From an uncultured Opitutia bacterium (GTDB lineage: Bacteria; Verrucomicrobiota; Verrucomicrobiia; Opitutales; Opitutaceae): a DNA stretch of 64,000 nucleotides. Made by a program: the position numbers and the translations under genes. The notes under the pieces are model-generated. The model was given only the letters and a program-made list of their open reading frames with translations, was not told the DNA's origin and searched no databases. This document shows positions 7,417-16,423 of this stretch, one piece after another (position 1 is the first letter of the stretch; each line of letters opens with the position of its first letter). The DNA lies in NCBI GenBank assembly GCA_903896015.1, contig CAITWF010000026.1:1-64000 (forward strand). Reading direction: 5' to 3'.

Positions 7417-7963
7417 GGTTGTTCACGCACAAGATGGCCGCGGCTGACTCTTGGATCGCGGCGCGAAACACTTCCAGCGGGTGCGCCAGTGCGGCCGTCG
7501 CGATGCCCGAATTGATCTCGACCCGCTTGATGAGCCGGTTTTTTCGATTCAGGCAAAACACGTAGAATTTTTCGATCGGGAGCCCCGCCACAATCGGTTG
7601 CAAATATACCGCCACGAGTTCGGGGCGGTTCAGCAGCGGTGCCTCGCCGGCCTGTTGCCCCAGGACACGGCGCGCTACCTCCATGACAGCCACGAGCTGC
7701 AATGCCTTCACGCGGCCGATGCCCTTGAGTTTTTCGAAATCCGCCGCGCTTCACCCGATCAATCCGGCGAGTGAACCCGCCTCGGCGATAAGTTGCGATG
7801 CGAGCGAGAGCACGTCGTGGCCGCGCGCCGCTGCCTAGAATCAGGGTAAGCAACTCGGTGTCGCTCAACGCGCGAGCGCCAAATTTTCCAGCCACTCCTG
7901 CGGGCGCTCGCCGACGGCAGTCGCGCGCAGCCGGTTGGCGACGGGGTATTCGGGGGCATCGGG
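7417..7963 (-). pseudogene. radC: Decayed radC (JAMM/RadC protein)
   Basis: RadC sequence can be followed across three reading frames. The N-terminus is PDAPEYPVANRLRATAVGER (from 7963), then comes KFGARALSDTELLTLILGSG (about 7886-7827), then VLSLASQLIAEAGSLAGLIG in another frame. An in-frame TGA at 7751-7753 stands where a Trp codon would fit. The last part is SAADFEKLKGIGRVKALQLV continuing through FYVFCLNRKNRLIKRVEI to AILCVNN, where homology ends at 7417. Intact RadC would continue with the JAMM metal-binding motif H-x-H-P-S-G-D, which is gone. At least two frameshifts, one nonsense change and a 3' truncation make it a pseudogene. Confidence 0.8.
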
Positions 7964-8019
7964 CACAGCCTGAGTTGAACGGTTCTCGCGCGTCTGCCAA
8001 CTCTCATGGCAGCGTGTGA

Positions 8020-8036
8020 CTGGGAGTTTTTCCCAG
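8020..8036. repeat. Small hairpin upstream of the S26-like gene
   Basis: CTGGGAGTTTTTCCCAG has 6-bp perfect arms around a 5-bp loop. It lies about 60 bp before the likely start of the S26-like gene. It could be an operator or the end of the old radC region; the function is unknown. Confidence 0.3.
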
Positions 8037-8093
8037 CGGCGAAGCAAGGTATGTCCCTATGGGCTCCGACGACCGGTCCGTCTACACTGTGCC

Positions 8094-8564
8094 ATGTCCT
8101 CCCGCTTGCAGGCGTGGCGTGTAGTTTTGCCTTTCGCCGCGCTTTTCTCTGTCTGCTCGCTACAGGCTGCGGAGACCAACGCCCGTTCTCCCGTGGCGGA
8201 ACCGGTGGCTGCAGTGCTTGATGGCTGGCGGCTGGCCGAGGCCTATGCCGCCGTGCATTCGGGCTGTGAAGTGTTTGTCGGTCGCGGCGATTCCATGCTT
8301 CCGCTCTACCGCGATCGCACGGTCTTGGTTGTGCGTGAGATTGCGATGAGGGATCTTTGCATCGGCATGACGGTCGTGTTTACCGGCGATCGCGGCAACT
8401 TGGTTGCACACCGCTTGGTCCAGTCCACGTCCGACGGCTGGCTGGCCATGGGCGATGGAAACCGCGAGCCCGATCGCACCCTGGTCAACCGCCGCAATTT
8501 TGTCGGCGTGGTCGTAAAAGCCTACGCGACACCGCTGCCCGGCGCCGCCGTGGCGCTTCAATAG
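8094..8564 (+). CDS. Secreted S26-type (signal peptidase-like) protein
   Basis: 156 residues from ATG 8094, chosen because it begins directly with a signal peptide (MSSRLQAWRVVLPFAALFSV, cleavage near LQA-AE). The core GRGDSMLPLYRDRTVLVV carries the S24/S26 nucleophile motif with Ser67. Further on, NLVAHRLV places His106 where S26B (SipW/SEC11-type) peptidases have their catalytic His rather than Lys, followed by a GDGNREPD turn. Unlike real signal peptidases it seems to lack a membrane anchor after the N-terminus. It may process a periplasmic substrate or be a degenerate relative. Its end overlaps the convergent SurA-like gene by 7 bp. Confidence 0.65.
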   Translation: MSSRLQAWRVVLPFAALFSVCSLQAAETNARSPVAEPVAAVLDGWRLAEAYAAVHSGCEVFVGRGDSMLPLYRDRTVLVVREIAMRDLCIGMTVVFTGDRGNLVAHRLVQSTSDGWLAMGDGNREPDRTLVNRRNFVGVVVKAYATPLPGAAVALQ

Positions 8565-9565
8565 TGCTTCACGTAGCCGTTGCGCCGCAACCGCTCGAGC
8601 CAACGTTCCTGACTCTGCTGCGTCATCTGCGTCAGCAGCATCCGCTCAATCTGATCGCGGACTTCGTCGATGGGCTGGATGCCGGCGTATTTACGATCTT
8701 CGGCGAACAGAATAAAGCAGCCCTCGGGCAAAATGATCGCGTTGGTCGCTTCGCCTTTTTTCAGGGCAAACAGCGGCTCGCTATAGGCCGGCTGCAACTC
8801 CGAACGCTTCATGTAGCCCCAGTCGCCGCCCTTGGAGCGACGGCCGTCGCGGCTGAATTCCTTCGCGAGGTCCTCGAATTTTTCTCCCTTGTGAAACCGC
8901 TCCAAAATCGTCGTAGCCTGCGACTTTAGTTGCTCGTCGGTTTCTCCCTCGCTGCGGGTGAGTTGGATCATGCGCAGGTGGACTTTGTCTTCCTGGTAAA
9001 ACTGATCCTTGTTTTCACTGTAAAACGTCTCGATGCGGACCGGGCTCACGAGGCTCTGCGACTTCCGCTGCTGCTGCTTCATGTAGCCGTAAATCATGTC
9101 CTCTTCGATCTCCCGGCGAAACTCCTTGATGGTTGTGCCGCGGGAGCGGAGGTATGCGAGGAACTTCGAGCGATCGTTGTCGAACTGGTCGGCCAGGCGG
9201 TTGGCGAGTTCACTATCGATGTAGCTCTCAGGGATCTTGCGCTCGTTGTCACCGTCCTTCTTCTTGCGAAATTCTTTGATGATGAGCACGCGGTCGATCA
9301 GATCCTGAATGACGCTGTCCTGCAGTTGCTCGATCTTCTGATTGAGTTCGGCCTCGCTGCGCGCCTCACGCTGGAGCTGCGCAATGAGCGGATAAACTTC
9401 GCGGTTCACATCCGCGACCGTGATGATTTTGTCCTCCGCGACGGCGACGATGCCGTTGGCGAACCGCTGGTTCAAATCGCCAGCCGCAGGCGCGGTCTGG
9501 GCACGGGCCGCGACGCCGGTGGCAACGGCAAGACTGACGAGGGCGAGAGAGCGGCGGAGCATCAT
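8558..9565 (-). CDS. SurA-like periplasmic peptidyl-prolyl isomerase/chaperone
   Basis: 335 residues with a signal peptide (ending near ARAQ). Residues about 35-190 are the helical SurA N-terminal chaperone region (GIVAVAEDKIITVADV, then ELNQKIEQLQDSVIQDLIDR). Residues about 195-295 are one PpiC/parvulin domain (KVHLRMIQL, then EFSRDGRRSKGGDWGYMKR and EPLFALKKGE). A C-terminal helix returns to the chaperone core, as in SurA. It would help fold outer-membrane proteins in the periplasm. SurA of Escherichia coli has two parvulin domains; this has one, as in many other phyla. The start ATG overlaps the mfd stop by 4 nt, so it is the last gene of the operon. Confidence 0.85.
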   Translation of the reverse strand: MMLRRSLALVSLAVATGVAARAQTAPAAGDLNQRFANGIVAVAEDKIITVADVNREVYPLIAQLQREARSEAELNQKIEQLQDSVIQDLIDRVLIIKEFRKKKDGDNERKIPESYIDSELANRLADQFDNDRSKFLAYLRSRGTTIKEFRREIEEDMIYGYMKQQQRKSQSLVSPVRIETFYSENKDQFYQEDKVHLRMIQLTRSEGETDEQLKSQATTILERFHKGEKFEDLAKEFSRDGRRSKGGDWGYMKRSELQPAYSEPLFALKKGEATNAIILPEGCFILFAEDRKYAGIQPIDEVRDQIERMLLTQMTQQSQERWLERLRRNGYVKHY

Positions 9566-12500
9566 GGGTTCGGCAAATTATTCAGAAACGAAAGGATTTC
9601 CCTCAAACGTAGAAGCGGCTTCGGGGCGGTCAACCTTGGAAACCGGGTGCCAACCTGCACCCAGTCGTCGCGGCGGCCGCTGTTGCGCAGACACTTCAGG
9701 CGCGTGGACTCGGTTTCGACGGAAACGATGCCCTTTTGTTCCGCCCGGATCCGAATCTCGGTGATGAGCACAAGAGCCTTCACTTCGTCGCCAAACTTCC
9801 CGAACCGATCGCGCAAATCGCCCTCGATTTGCTTCAGCGCGGCCGTTGAGTCGGCCATCGCGAGCTTTCGGTAAAAATCGATCCGCAGCCTCGTCTCAGC
9901 CAGATAAGTCGAAGGAATACGTGCTTGGATCCGGGCGACCTCGTTGCCGACTTCGGCGTTTTCCGCATCGCGGATCGCGGTGTAGCCGTCGGCATGCCGG
10001 CCGCGAGCCGCGGCCGGATCGGTCGCGCTCTCGCCGACGAACACAAAATCGAGTTTTACGTTGGCCCGGATCGCCGCGGCGGTCTTTTCGCCACGCAGCC
10101 GCGCCACCGACTGCCGCAGCAGTTGGCAATACAACTCGAACCCCACGCCCACGATGTGGCCGCTCTGCTCCGCACCGAGGAGGTTGCCCGCCCCGCGCAG
10201 TTCGAGATCGCGCATCGCGATGCGGAAACCGGCGCCGAGTTGGTTGTGCTGGCGCATCGCCGTCAGCCGCTGACGCGCAACTTCAAGCAATCGTGTATGG
10301 CGATGGAGCAAAAGATACGCGTAGGCCTGATGCTTGAACCGGCCCACGCGTCCCCGGAGCTGATAAAGCTGCGACAATCCAAATCGATCTGCGCCCTCGA
10401 TAATAATCGTGTTGCAGTTCGGGATATCGAGGCCGCTCTCAATGATCGTCGTGCAGACGAGCACGTGGTATCTACCGGCGACGAAATCGGTCATGGCGCG
10501 CTCCAATTCGTCCGCGTCCATCTGCCCGTGCCCGACGCCGATATTGAGGTTCGGCAACAATTCGCGGAGCCGCGCCGCCACGAGCTCGATGGTTTGCACG
10601 CGGTTGTGCAGGTAAAACACCTGCCCTCCGCGCCGGATTTCGTGATGGATCGCATCGACGATGATTTTCTCGTCGTAAGTCTTCACGATCGTCTGAATCG
10701 GGTGGCGGTTGGTCGGCGCCGTTTCGATCACGCTGAGATCCCGCGCGCCGGTGAGCGCCATATAAAGCGTGCGCGGGATGGGCGTGGCGCTCATCGAGAG
10801 CACGTCGACGGTCGCGCGCATGGCCTTGAAGCGCTCCTTGTGTTTCACGCCGAACCGCTGTTCCTCATCGATCACGACGAGGCCGAGCTCGCGGAAATTC
10901 ACGTCGGCCTGAAGCACCCGGTGCGTGCCGACGAGAATATCGACCTGCCCGGCGGCCACCGCTTCGAGGATTTTTTTCAACTCCGCGCGCGTGCGAAACC
11001 GCGAGAGCATCTCGATCGCGATCGGGTAGCCCGCCATGCGTTCGCGAAATGTGTTGAGGTGCTGCTGCGCGAGAACCGTCGTCGGAACAAGCACGGCGAC
11101 CTGTCGACCGCCCTGCACCGCTTTGAAGGCCGCCCGGATTGCGACCTCGGTCTTGCCGAACCCGACGTCTCCGCAAATGAGTCGATCCATCGGGCGCGTT
11201 CTTTCCATGTCGGCCTTCGTGTCGGTAATCGCGCGAAGTTGGTCCCGCGTTTCGGTGAAAGGAAACGACGCCTCGAACTCCTTCTGCCACGTGTTGTCCT
11301 CGGCAAAGGCATGGCCTGGCTGAGCCTCGCGCGCCGCGTGGATGCGCAGCAACTCTGCCGCAAGATCGACGGTTGCGCGCTCAGCGGCCGCGCGGGCTTT
11401 TTCCCAGCGGCCCGAACCGATTCGGCCGAGCTGCGGGCGCGCTTTGCTCAGGCCGACGTAGCGACTGATGAGGTGCGACTCCTGCAACGGCACGTGCAGC
11501 GTGACGTGATCGTCGAACTCGAGCGAGATGACCTCGCGGATGCCCTGCGCCGTGTCCAGTTTCGTGAGCCCGCGGAAGAGCGCGATGCCGTGCTGGAGGT
11601 GAACGACGAAGTCGCCCTCCACGAGTTCCGAGAAATCGAGCAACTGATCGATCTGGGCGCGTTGGGCGATGGCGCGCGGGTTGATCGACGGACGGCGCTG
11701 ACGTTGGCGGCCGAAGATTTCGGTTTCGGTGACGACGACGAGTCCGACGGCGGTTCTTTCCCCACTAAGTTTCGCGCCGTCGCGAAACGTGACGCGAAAA
11801 CCCTCGTTGAGCGTGCCGCGTAGGAAGCGCGGCCGGATCGTTTTCAGCACGGGGTCGCCGGCGAGGATTTCCTGGATGCGCTGCTCCTCGCCGTCCTTCG
11901 AGGCGACGATCGCGACGGCGAAGCCGGCTTTGCGCCATGTGGCGACTAGCAGCAGAAATTTTTGCCGCGCGTCTTCCTCGACCTGCAATCGCTCATGCGC
12001 GACGAGCGCGTCGTCGGGGTAACTGCGGTGATGCGCGAGGCTCTCACTGTCCCACGTTGCCTCGGACGTCGCGGGATCGAAAAGTGCGCTCGCCTCGTCG
12101 AGATCGCTGAGGCCGAAGAGCGCGGCGCATTTCTCAAGGAGCGGGGAAAGCGGATCGGTGCCTTCGCGCGCGAACGCGCTGAATTCCTCGTCGAGCGACG
12201 CCGGTTCAATAAACACGAGATGCGTCGTGGGCGAGAGATAGTCAGCGAGTCCGGTGCGCGATTCGCCGAGCTTCACGCGGGGCGAGGCCGGGAGTCTGAT
12301 CTGCTCCACCGTAGCGCCGGAGCGCTGCGTGACCGGGTCGAATTCACGGATCGATTCAATCTCGTCGCCGAAAAAATCGAGACGATAGGGCGTGGTCGCG
12401 GTGATCGGATAGACGTCGATGATGCCGCCGCGGATCGCGTAGTGGCCCGGCGCTTCGCAGACGGCTTCGGAGTCGTAGTCGAGTTGTTGGAGTTGTTCGA

Positions 12501-12942
12501 GGAGAGCTTGAAAAGGCTGGGTCTGGCCGCAGGTGAGCTTCAGTTCGCGCGTCGCAAATTCCTCAAGTGCGGGCACGGATTGTAGCAGGGCGGCGGGCGT
12601 GGTGACGACGACCAGCGTATCGGGCGTCACGGTGAGCCCGCGCGTCGCGCGCAACCGCGAAAGCACGGTCAGCCGATCGCTTGAGGCGGCGAAGGCTTCG
12701 CGCATGTCACGTGCGTCGGTGAGGGATTCCGGAAATACGAGCGTGGCGCACGGCCGCGGATCGCCGGAGGCGGCGTGGAAGAACGCAAAATCCTCCGCGA
12801 GGTGTTCGGCGGCTTTAAGCTCCTCGGCGACGATGAGCCAGACCGGCGCCGGTTGCGTCCGCGCGAGCTCAGCTAGCACTGCGCCGCGGGCGGGCGGGCA
12901 GATGCCGGTGAGCTTGGTGCGCTGAAGAGAAGGGACGGACAT
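9562..12942 (-). CDS. mfd: Transcription-repair coupling factor Mfd
   Basis: 1126 residues, the usual length. The N-terminal third is the UvrB-homology module. The RNA polymerase-interacting domain follows (FSELVEGDFVVHLQHGIALF near residues 440-465). The SF2 translocase has Walker A GDVGFGKT at about 591-598, DEEQ at about 692, SATPIPRTL, and the C-terminal helicase motif QLRGRVGR. The C-terminal TRCF domain ends the protein. Mfd removes RNA polymerase stalled at DNA lesions and recruits UvrA. The gene lies between rnc (68 bp upstream) and the SurA-like gene (4-nt ATGA overlap), consistent with one transcript. Confidence 0.97.
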   Translation of the reverse strand: MSVPSLQRTKLTGICPPARGAVLAELARTQPAPVWLIVAEELKAAEHLAEDFAFFHAASGDPRPCATLVFPESLTDARDMREAFAASSDRLTVLSRLRATRGLTVTPDTLVVVTTPAALLQSVPALEEFATRELKLTCGQTQPFQALLEQLQQLDYDSEAVCEAPGHYAIRGGIIDVYPITATTPYRLDFFGDEIESIREFDPVTQRSGATVEQIRLPASPRVKLGESRTGLADYLSPTTHLVFIEPASLDEEFSAFAREGTDPLSPLLEKCAALFGLSDLDEASALFDPATSEATWDSESLAHHRSYPDDALVAHERLQVEEDARQKFLLLVATWRKAGFAVAIVASKDGEEQRIQEILAGDPVLKTIRPRFLRGTLNEGFRVTFRDGAKLSGERTAVGLVVVTETEIFGRQRQRRPSINPRAIAQRAQIDQLLDFSELVEGDFVVHLQHGIALFRGLTKLDTAQGIREVISLEFDDHVTLHVPLQESHLISRYVGLSKARPQLGRIGSGRWEKARAAAERATVDLAAELLRIHAAREAQPGHAFAEDNTWQKEFEASFPFTETRDQLRAITDTKADMERTRPMDRLICGDVGFGKTEVAIRAAFKAVQGGRQVAVLVPTTVLAQQHLNTFRERMAGYPIAIEMLSRFRTRAELKKILEAVAAGQVDILVGTHRVLQADVNFRELGLVVIDEEQRFGVKHKERFKAMRATVDVLSMSATPIPRTLYMALTGARDLSVIETAPTNRHPIQTIVKTYDEKIIVDAIHHEIRRGGQVFYLHNRVQTIELVAARLRELLPNLNIGVGHGQMDADELERAMTDFVAGRYHVLVCTTIIESGLDIPNCNTIIIEGADRFGLSQLYQLRGRVGRFKHQAYAYLLLHRHTRLLEVARQRLTAMRQHNQLGAGFRIAMRDLELRGAGNLLGAEQSGHIVGVGFELYCQLLRQSVARLRGEKTAAAIRANVKLDFVFVGESATDPAAARGRHADGYTAIRDAENAEVGNEVARIQARIPSTYLAETRLRIDFYRKLAMADSTAALKQIEGDLRDRFGKFGDEVKALVLITEIRIRAEQKGIVSVETESTRLKCLRNSGRRDDWVQVGTRFPRLTAPKPLLRLREILSFLNNLPNP

Positions 12943-13010
12943 AACGATCAGTTCAGAAGCTAGGAAACCAGGGACGGCAAATCCGGGAGGTTGGCTTCCC
13001 AGCTAGTGGA

Positions 13011-13712
13011 TTAGGCGGGATTGTTTTCCGTGAGTGCGCGCAACGCTTCGCGCGCGGCGGCTTCCTCGGCGAGTTTCTTCGAGGTGCCGCGGCCGCGGCC
13101 CAGATCGCGGTCGAGTAGTCGGACGACTACCTCATAGGCGCGCGCGTGGTCGGCGCCGTCGGTCGCGACGACCTCGTATCGCAGCGCGTCGTTGCCGTGG
13201 AGCGGCTGGATGCGCTCCTGCAGCCGGCCCTTGGGATTGTCGCCGTCGCCGACAGTAGCGAGCCGCACCGGGAGATCGCCGTAAAGGCCGAGGACGACGC
13301 GGCGCGCAATCGCGAAATCGCTATCGAGAAAGACGGCGCCGATGACGGCCTCCAGAGCGTCGCCAAGCGCGGAGGCGCGCTGGCGGCCGCCAGTACTTTC
13401 CTCGCTAGTGCCGAGTTGCAAGGCGGGATCGAGCCCGAGGTCGCGCGCGAGCTGCGCGAGAAACGGTCCGTTCGCGAGCGTTGCGCGCCGTCGCGAAAGC
13501 GGCCCCTCGCGATCGGTGGGGAAAAGTTGAAACAGCGTTTCGGTCAGGACGAGTTGCAGCACGGCGTCACCGAGAAATTCGAGCCGCTGGTTGCTCTCGG
13601 TGCCGGGATGCTCAGGGATGAATGACGGATGCGTGAGCGCGCAGTCGAGGAGCGCCGCGTTGCGAAACGTGTAGCCGAGGCGCGCCTGAAGTTTTTCCCG
13701 CGCCTCGCTCAT
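13011..13712 (-). CDS. rnc: Ribonuclease III
   Basis: 233 residues from ATG 13712, where MSEAREKLQARLGYTFRN matches the family start. The signature NQRLEFLGDAVLQL contains the catalytic Glu and Asp, and GDALEAVIGAVFLD supplies the second acidic pair. A double-stranded-RNA-binding domain fills the last 70 residues (NPKGRLQERIQPLHGN, then GTSKKLAEEAAAREALRAL). It cleaves double-stranded RNA during rRNA maturation and mRNA turnover. Its ATG overlaps the TGA of the upstream permease gene by 4 nt, and mfd follows after 68 bp. Confidence 0.96.
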   Translation of the reverse strand: MSEAREKLQARLGYTFRNAALLDCALTHPSFIPEHPGTESNQRLEFLGDAVLQLVLTETLFQLFPTDREGPLSRRRATLANGPFLAQLARDLGLDPALQLGTSEESTGGRQRASALGDALEAVIGAVFLDSDFAIARRVVLGLYGDLPVRLATVGDGDNPKGRLQERIQPLHGNDALRYEVVATDGADHARAYEVVVRLLDRDLGRGRGTSKKLAEEAAAREALRALTENNPA

Positions 13713-14506
13713 GAACTCGCGCTCGAGTAGCGGCGCAGGCCGCGGTGAAACACAAAGACCGCGAGCGCGAACCACGCGGCGGCGAAGACCAAAAGCGCGC
13801 CGGCCCATTTCCAGTCGAAGCCGTAGCGCGGGAGCAGCAGGCGCGCGGGGGCGTTGCTGATCACCACGACCGGCAGCAGCCACACGAAGAGCACACGCGT
13901 GACGACGCCCTTGAACGCCTCTTTCGGCAAGCGCGAAAATTCCGTGAGCGTGAAATAACTGCCCTCGATCCCCTGTGCGCTAGTCAGCCAGAACGCGATC
14001 GCGATCGAGAGCACGAGGATGCTGTAGTGCACCACGAGACCGGACAGCACCATGCAGAGATAAAGCGCGACGTCGCCCACACCGGGATGCAGCCCGAGCT
14101 TGTGTGTCGCGTATATGACCACGGCCCCGGCGACGAAGGAGTTGAGGATTCCGTCGGGGTCGAGCTTGCGCGTCGTGGCCATGAACATAACGTTGCCGGG
14201 CTGCGCGAGAAAAAAGTCGAAGTAGCCGGTGCGGATGTTGCGGCCCATCTCAAAGATGCTGCTCCAGAAGAAGCCCATGAGGAAACGCTGGATGAGCATC
14301 GACGTCCCCACGAGCAGCACCATCTCGTATTTGCTCCAGCCGGCGATTGATTTTGTGTGCTCGTAGATCACCGAAATCAGCAGGAGATTTACGGTCATCC
14401 AGAGCAGTTCCACGAGCGACCAGATGATGAAATCACCGCGAAACATCAGCGTCCGCACGATCGAGTACCGGGCGGTGGCTAGCCAGATGCGAAGGTAGTG
14501 GAGCAT
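13709..14506 (-). CDS. ABC-2 type transporter permease (second subunit)
   Basis: 265 residues from ATG 14506 (MLHYLRIWLATARYSIVRTL). About six hydrophobic membrane segments are visible, with the cytoplasmic phrase FEMGRNIRTGYFDFFLAQPG, typical of the permeases once grouped as DUF990/COG3694. Such proteins form the membrane part of an exporter together with a partner permease and an ATPase. The partner permease lies 17 bp upstream; the 3' end overlaps rnc by 4 nt. No ATPase gene of this system is present in the window, so it must be encoded elsewhere. The substrate is unknown. Confidence 0.8.
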   Translation of the reverse strand: MLHYLRIWLATARYSIVRTLMFRGDFIIWSLVELLWMTVNLLLISVIYEHTKSIAGWSKYEMVLLVGTSMLIQRFLMGFFWSSIFEMGRNIRTGYFDFFLAQPGNVMFMATTRKLDPDGILNSFVAGAVVIYATHKLGLHPGVGDVALYLCMVLSGLVVHYSILVLSIAIAFWLTSAQGIEGSYFTLTEFSRLPKEAFKGVVTRVLFVWLLPVVVISNAPARLLLPRYGFDWKWAGALLVFAAAWFALAVFVFHRGLRRYSSASS

Positions 14507-14523
14507 CGATAAAAAACAAACGC

Positions 14524-15336
14524 TCAGCCACCGACCGCCGTGTGGCGTCGCAGGCCGCGCACCCAGAGCAGTTGGTTGAGCGCTAGGAGCGCGAGCACCC
14601 AGCACAGTTGGATGCCGAGCCCTTGGATGATTTGTGCAGGTTCGTTGATCCGGCCGGAGAGAATCGCGCCGGGGAAATACATCTGGTAGAAAAACGGGAG
14701 AAACTTCGCGATGTTGAAGATCCACGCCGGCATCAGATCGAGGGGGAACATCTGGCCGCCGAGCACCGTTTCCACCGCCATCGAGAGGATGACGAAGCCC
14801 TGGATTTCAAGAAACCAAAACGTCAGCATGCCGAAACAGTAGGCGATGCTAAACTGGATGAGCGCTGACATCATGATTGCGGGCAACCCGAGCGCGAGGC
14901 GCCACCATTCATGCGGAAACGTGAGGTAGCCGCCGAGGATCGGCCACGCGACGAGCAGCGGCAGGAAAATCAGCGCGCCCGACACCAGCCGCGCCGCCAA
15001 ATAGATGCTGAAGCGGTAGGCGAAGTAATTGATCGGTTTGAGCAGGAACTGGTTGATGAGTCCGTTGCGGATCTCCTCGCTGATCTGGTAGTCCTCATTG
15101 AACGCACCGATGAAAAACTGGAGCACGAGCAGCGTGACGAAGTAGGTGAGCGTCTGCGCGAAATCGAAGCCGCCGATGTTGGTCGAGCCGGCAAACGCCG
15201 CGCCCCACAGGATGAACACGACCGTCAGGTGAAACAGCGAAAAGAACCCGCGCACGGCGAAGTTCATCCGGTAAACCAGATTGCTCTGGAGCCCGACGAG
15301 GAAGGCGTGGCGGTATTTGTTCAGCGCAGCGACCAT
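14524..15336 (-). CDS. ABC-2 type transporter permease (first subunit)
   Basis: 270 residues with about six membrane helices. The N-terminus (YRHAFLVGLQSNLVYRMNFA) and the loop ISEEIRNGLINQFLLKPINY match permeases of the COG4587 type, which always pair with a COG3694 permease such as the next gene. The loop with L-KP-NY is the family's coupling region. It is the second gene of the parA-to-SurA operon, 40 bp after parA. The matching ATPase is not nearby. The export substrate is unknown. Confidence 0.8.
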   Translation of the reverse strand: MVAALNKYRHAFLVGLQSNLVYRMNFAVRGFFSLFHLTVVFILWGAAFAGSTNIGGFDFAQTLTYFVTLLVLQFFIGAFNEDYQISEEIRNGLINQFLLKPINYFAYRFSIYLAARLVSGALIFLPLLVAWPILGGYLTFPHEWWRLALGLPAIMMSALIQFSIAYCFGMLTFWFLEIQGFVILSMAVETVLGGQMFPLDLMPAWIFNIAKFLPFFYQMYFPGAILSGRINEPAQIIQGLGIQLCWVLALLALNQLLWVRGLRRHTAVGG

Positions 15337-15376
15337 GCGGGCGAGTCAGTTCACTTTTCGCGTTCTGTCCACGTGC

Positions 15377-16162
<786 letters not shown>

Positions 16163-16276
16163 GAACGTGCGGAATGGCTAAGGGCGAAAGGTGCGCGGCG
16201 GCAAGCGCGGGCGCAAAGTGATTTCGGCGCTTGCGCGGGGATTTTTTTTCCTGCAACGTCCGCGACTCTTGCGTCC

Positions 16277-16351
16277 GGTGCGGTAGCCAAGTGGTAAGGC
16301 CGAGCTCTGCAAAAGCTCTATCCGGCGGTTCGATTCCGCCCCGCACCTCCA
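16277..16351 (+). tRNA. tRNA-Cys (anticodon GCA)
   Basis: A complete cloverleaf is visible: acceptor GGTGCGG pairs with CCGCACC, followed by T and an encoded CCA. The anticodon stem GAGCT/AGCTC encloses CTGCAAA with anticodon GCA. The T arm is GGCGG-TTCGATT-CCGCC. It stands between parA and the cytochrome-dehydrogenase gene. Confidence 0.96.
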
Positions 16352-16423
16352 AGTCTGCGATGGGCGTCGGCTATTAGCCGCGGACCCGGCGCGCGTTTCC
16401 CACCCACGTTCCCCCCTCAGCCC

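Noticed and set aside
9925-11823. A 632-codon open frame on the plus strand within mfd
   Set aside because: It lies antisense to the unmistakable Mfd protein, has skewed Arg/His/Glu-rich composition and no recognisable motif. High GC creates long antisense frames here.
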